The position numbers and the translations under genes were made by a program. From Rhodobacterales bacterium (GTDB lineage: Bacteria; Pseudomonadota; Alphaproteobacteria; Rhodobacterales; Rhodobacteraceae), in contig PDRZ01000015.1 in assembly GCA_002747035.1 (NCBI GenBank), positions 149,452 to 213,451 on the forward strand: DNA of 64,000 bases, read 5' to 3'. Positions 61,130-64,000 of the stretch are shown piece by piece (position 1 is the stretch's first letter; each line of letters begins with the position of its first letter). The notes beneath the pieces were generated by a model. The model worked only from the letters and a program-made list of their open reading frames with translations, was not told the origin of the DNA and did not search any database.

Positions 61130-61738
61130 TCAGAATTCCACGCCGATCTGTGCCTTGATTCCGGCACGGAACGGGTGTTTGATCAACTCCATTTCGGTGA
61201 CAAGATCCGCAATCTCGATCAAGTCGTCCGGAGCATTGCGCCCGGTCAGCACCACATGGGTCAATTCCGGCTTTTCATCCACCAGAAAGGACACGACGTC
61301 GTTGATGTCGATATACTCATAGCGTAGCGCGATGTTGATTTCGTCCAGCAACACCATGCGGTTGCTTTCGTCGCGGATCAGCTCTTTGGCCTTTTCCCAC
61401 GCGGCCTGTGCCATTTCAATGTCGCGGTCGCGGTCCTGGGTTTCCCAAGTGAAGCCTTCGCCCATGGTGTGGAATTCGCATTTGTCCGAAAAATGCGAGG
61501 TGATCAGGTCGCGTTCACCAGTGGACATGCCGCCCTTGATGAACTGAACCACGGCGCACTTCATGTCATGGGCGATACAGCGGAAGATCATGCCAAAGGC
61601 TGCGGATGATTTGCCCTTGCCCTTGCCGGTATGGACGATGATCAGACCCTTTTTATCGGTCTTGGTGGCCATGATCTTGTCGCGTGCGGCTTTTTTCTTG
61701 GCCATTTTCATTGCGTGGCGTTCGCTGTCGGCAGTCAT
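61130..61738 (-). CDS. cobO: Cob(I)yrinic acid a,c-diamide adenosyltransferase (CobO/BtuR type)
   Basis: 202 aa. It attaches the adenosyl group to the cobalt of corrinoids. P-loop variant IIVHTGKGKGKSSAAFGM near residue 34, VVQFIKGGMSTGER, TWETQDRDRDI and VLLDEINIALRYEYID are CobO hallmarks, distinct from PduO-type enzymes. The N-terminus is Lys-rich. ATG at 61738 follows AAGGA. No cobalamin riboswitch is visible upstream, and other cob genes are absent here except bluB at 46 kb. Confidence 0.93.
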   Translation of the reverse strand: MTADSERHAMKMAKKKAARDKIMATKTDKKGLIIVHTGKGKGKSSAAFGMIFRCIAHDMKCAVVQFIKGGMSTGERDLITSHFSDKCEFHTMGEGFTWETQDRDRDIEMAQAAWEKAKELIRDESNRMVLLDEINIALRYEYIDINDVVSFLVDEKPELTHVVLTGRNAPDDLIEIADLVTEMELIKHPFRAGIKAQIGVEF

Positions 61739-61850
61739 CTGTCGTATCCTTCTGTTCGAGCGGTGACTGTGCGCAAGCGTGCGCCAAGGTGCAAGTGTTT
61801 TCGTGACACGCCCCCTTTCGCGCGGGCCCGGGTTCGGGATAACAGGGGGT

Positions 61851-62669
61851 ATGATAACGCTGTATTTCGCTTTGATCGCTGCGTTTTGCGGGGGTGGCTT
61901 TCTTTTGTGGCGCGCCCGGTCCCGCCGCGCCTTGCGCCGCGCCCTGTTAGCCAGTCCGCTGGAGCCGGGTGAGCGGGAGGTGATCGTGGAGCAGGTGCCG
62001 CTTCTGAAAACCTTGCCCGAGGGGCTTTGGCCCGCGCTGGAGGGCAAGGTAAACCTGTTTCTGGACCAAGTGACATTTTACGGATGTAACGGGGTTGAGG
62101 TGACAGAGGAGATGCAGCTTTCGATCGCTGCGCAGGCCTGTCTTTTGGTGTTGAACACGGACCAGTGGTACAGCCACCTGACCACGATCCTGATCTACCC
62201 CGGAGCGTTCAAGTCGAAACAAAGCCGCCGCAACGGGTTTGTGGTGACCGAGGCGGATGAGGTGCGGTTTGGCGAAAGCTGGGTCCGGGGGCCTGTGATC
62301 CTGTCCTGGGCGGCTTCGGAACAAGGGGCGTTGAATCCCGAGGACGGGCACAATGTTGTCCTTCACGAGTTCGCGCACCAGTTGGACGGGTTGTCGGGCT
62401 ATACTGACGGCGCGCCAGTGCTGCCTGATCACACGCGGTTCAGGTCCTGGGAGCGGGTTGTTCTGGAGTCTTTTGACCGCCATGTCATGGCCGTGAAGCA
62501 AGGACGGCAGACGGTGATTGACCCCTATGGGGCACAGGGCCACGAAGAGTTCTTTGCCGTGCTGGTCGAGTTGTTCTTTGAAAGGCCCGATATGTTGGAG
62601 CAGGCCGAACCGGCGCTTTATCAACAACTGGTCGACCTGTTCCAACTTGATCCGGTGACCTGGAGTTGA
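61851..62669 (+). CDS. mtfA: MtfA family zinc peptidase
   Basis: 272 aa. An N-terminal membrane segment (ITLYFALIAAFCGGGFLLWR) precedes the gluzincin-like domain with HEFAHQLDGLSGYTDGAP (HExxH) and the downstream EEFFAVLVELFFERPDML, whose glutamate completes the zinc site. In E. coli, MtfA binds the Mlc repressor and has peptidase activity. ATG at 61851 follows AGGGGGT. It diverges from cobO across 112 bases. Confidence 0.88.
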   Translation: MITLYFALIAAFCGGGFLLWRARSRRALRRALLASPLEPGEREVIVEQVPLLKTLPEGLWPALEGKVNLFLDQVTFYGCNGVEVTEEMQLSIAAQACLLVLNTDQWYSHLTTILIYPGAFKSKQSRRNGFVVTEADEVRFGESWVRGPVILSWAASEQGALNPEDGHNVVLHEFAHQLDGLSGYTDGAPVLPDHTRFRSWERVVLESFDRHVMAVKQGRQTVIDPYGAQGHEEFFAVLVELFFERPDMLEQAEPALYQQLVDLFQLDPVTWS

Positions 62670-62780
62670 CCCAAATGCCGTCGCGTTCCGTCCGGATGAC
62701 GCAACGACGCCGGGCTCACGGCTTGCGCCCGGGGCGCAGGGGGGCAAGTTGGAGGCAACGAAATCCAGGAGGAGATTGAA

Positions 62781-63890
62781 ATGTCGGATCACAAGACATT
62801 GGGGGATGCGGTCACATTGGGCACGCTGGAATTGCGCAACCGGATTGTCATGGCCCCGATGACCCGAATGTGGTCGCCGGGGAACGTTCCGAATTCCAGG
62901 GTGGTCGAATACTACCGTCGCCGCGCTGAAGGCGGGGTTGGGCTGATCATCACCGAAGGCACCTTTGTCGATCATCCCGCGGCCAGCGGGTATCCCGACG
63001 TGCCCGCCTTTTATGGCGAAAAGGCATTGGCCGGTTGGAAAAAGGTCGTGGATGCGGTCCATGGCGAAGGCGGCAAGATTGCACCTCAGCTTTGGCATGT
63101 GGGGGGCATCCGCCGCCCCAGGGTGGAGCCGGGTGGAGATACGCCGGGCTATAGTCCCAGCGGCATGGCGCGCCCGGGCAAGGTGACCGGTCACGCGATG
63201 ACACAGGACGATATTGACGACGTGATTGCCGCCTTTGCCAAGGCCGCAAAGGACGCCATGGAGATCGGATTTGATGCCATCGAATTGCATGGTGCGCATG
63301 GATATCTGATTGATCAGTTTTTCTGGGACGGCACCAACACGCGCGACGATGCCTATGGTGGTGATCTGGCCCAACGGTCGCGGTTCGCGATTGAGCTGGT
63401 GCGCGCCGTGCGCAATGCGGTTGGACCGGATTTCCCGATCATCTTCCGCTGGTCTCAATGGAAGCAACAGGATTACTCGGTCAGGATGTGCAAGACCCCG
63501 GATGAGCTGGCAGCGTTCCTTGCGCCCTTGTCCGAGGCCGGGGTGGACATTTTCCATTGCTCGACCCGGCGTTTCTGGGAGCCTGAATTTGAGGGCAGCG
63601 AATTGAACCTTGCCGGATGGGTGCGCAAGCTGACGGGCAAGCCGGTGATCACTGTTGGCAGTGTCGGGTTGAATGCCGACTTCCTGCCCGAGGATAATTT
63701 CGTCGAATTCAACGAGGCCGAAACAGCCGCGTTGGACGGGCTTGAGGCGCGATTGGCGGATGGTGAATTCGATCTGGTTGCCGTAGGCCGCGCGTTGATC
63801 GCCAACCCGGATTGGGCCAACCGGGTGCTTGCTGGAGAGTATGACGGGTTGAAGCCCTATACCAAGGATATGCTGACCACACTGGTATAA
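62781..63890 (+). CDS. Old Yellow Enzyme family NADH:flavin oxidoreductase
   Basis: FMN-dependent ene-reductase barrel, 369 aa. NRIVMAPMTRMWSPGNVPNS, IAPQLWHVGGIRRPRV, AIELHGAHGYLIDQFFW and VAVGRALIANPDWANRV give the FMN and substrate sites; the HGAH pair supplies the anion-binding residues. No iron-sulfur or second flavin domain, unlike fadH. AGGAGGAG precedes the ATG. Substrate unknown (alpha,beta-unsaturated carbonyls in the family). Confidence 0.9.
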   Translation: MSDHKTLGDAVTLGTLELRNRIVMAPMTRMWSPGNVPNSRVVEYYRRRAEGGVGLIITEGTFVDHPAASGYPDVPAFYGEKALAGWKKVVDAVHGEGGKIAPQLWHVGGIRRPRVEPGGDTPGYSPSGMARPGKVTGHAMTQDDIDDVIAAFAKAAKDAMEIGFDAIELHGAHGYLIDQFFWDGTNTRDDAYGGDLAQRSRFAIELVRAVRNAVGPDFPIIFRWSQWKQQDYSVRMCKTPDELAAFLAPLSEAGVDIFHCSTRRFWEPEFEGSELNLAGWVRKLTGKPVITVGSVGLNADFLPEDNFVEFNEAETAALDGLEARLADGEFDLVAVGRALIANPDWANRVLAGEYDGLKPYTKDMLTTLV

Positions 63891-63982
63891 ATCGCGACCG
63901 ACTAGGGTCCGTACTCAATTAGCGGTTTCCCTTTGGGCCGTTGTTCTGCTTCACTTCCGCCAGAAACAGGCGGGAGATCGTG

Positions 63983-64000
63983 ATGGCAAAGACCCTCTAT
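63983..64000 (+). CDS. Start of a gene cut by the window edge
   Basis: ATG at 63983 with GGGAG eight bases upstream begins MAKTLY and runs off the window. LeuC proteins often begin in this way, but six residues are not enough to name it. Confidence 0.4.

Noticed and set aside
61739-61850. Cobalamin riboswitch upstream of cobO
   Set aside because: The interval is only 112 bases, is shared with mtfA, and lacks the B12-box core.

Overview
The window is GC-rich, gene-dense bacterial chromosome. Its gene content fits an alphaproteobacterium of the Rhodobacteraceae (Roseobacter group). The pointers are a motB-flgE-flgK-flgL-flgI flagellar block, an mbfA iron exporter with a textbook Irr box, split b and b' ATP synthase subunits, a glutathione-dependent formaldehyde pathway, DUF2794, and GANTC (CcrM-type) sites packed into one promoter. 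The assignment is inference from content and style, not from a database match. I see no rRNA, tRNA, CRISPR array or intact mobile element.

Layout. 1-8.5 kb: a tightly overlapping purine catabolic operon (xdhA, xdhB, xdhC, guaD, ade) that funnels adenine and guanine to xanthine and urate, ending in a quinone-oxidoreductase-like gene. 8.5-14.6 kb, minus strand: motB, flgE, flgK, flgL, flgI. 14.7-25.8 kb: DUF2794 protein, I78-type lipoprotein, frmA, mbfA, a GST, a pyruvyl transferase, an AEC carrier, an NnrS protein, fghA, sthA, a YaiI protein and an ornithine-cyclodeaminase-like enzyme. frmA and fghA form the formaldehyde-to-formate route. 25.9-36.2 kb: MFS transporter, zapE, two LysM proteins flanking a rhodanese, folC-accD and two CPBP proteases. 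This stretch also carries four copies of a modular palindromic repeat.

36.5-45 kb: ilvD, an uncharacterised lipoprotein, two linked unknown genes, an arsR-arsH arsenic unit, fadH and a sulfotransferase. 45-51 kb, minus strand: a translation/secretion block (ffh, four tandem GNAT acetyltransferases, chorismate mutase, rpsP, rimM) with bluB inserted between rpsP and rimM. 51-53.9 kb: an island of weaker content with a small secreted protein, an IS5-like transposase remnant, a FadR-type regulator with a clear operator, and a frameshifted membrane hydrolase. 53.9-56.6 kb, minus strand: the F0 part of ATP synthase (atpI, atpB, atpE, atpF', atpF).

56.9-64 kb: an ArsR-family regulator, a ClbS/DfsB protein, an EamA transporter overlapping a LysR regulator that has lost its DNA-binding domain, two Lin0512 proteins, a peptidoglycan-binding/CHAP-like hydrolase, cobO, mtfA and an Old Yellow Enzyme. 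Two cobalamin genes (bluB, cobO) lie far apart.

The most unusual material is mostly non-coding: seven GANTC sites in and around one promoter; two families of palindromic repeats that share TAAAGCG ends; a third family of two-hairpin intergenic elements; and the LysR protein without its helix-turn-helix.
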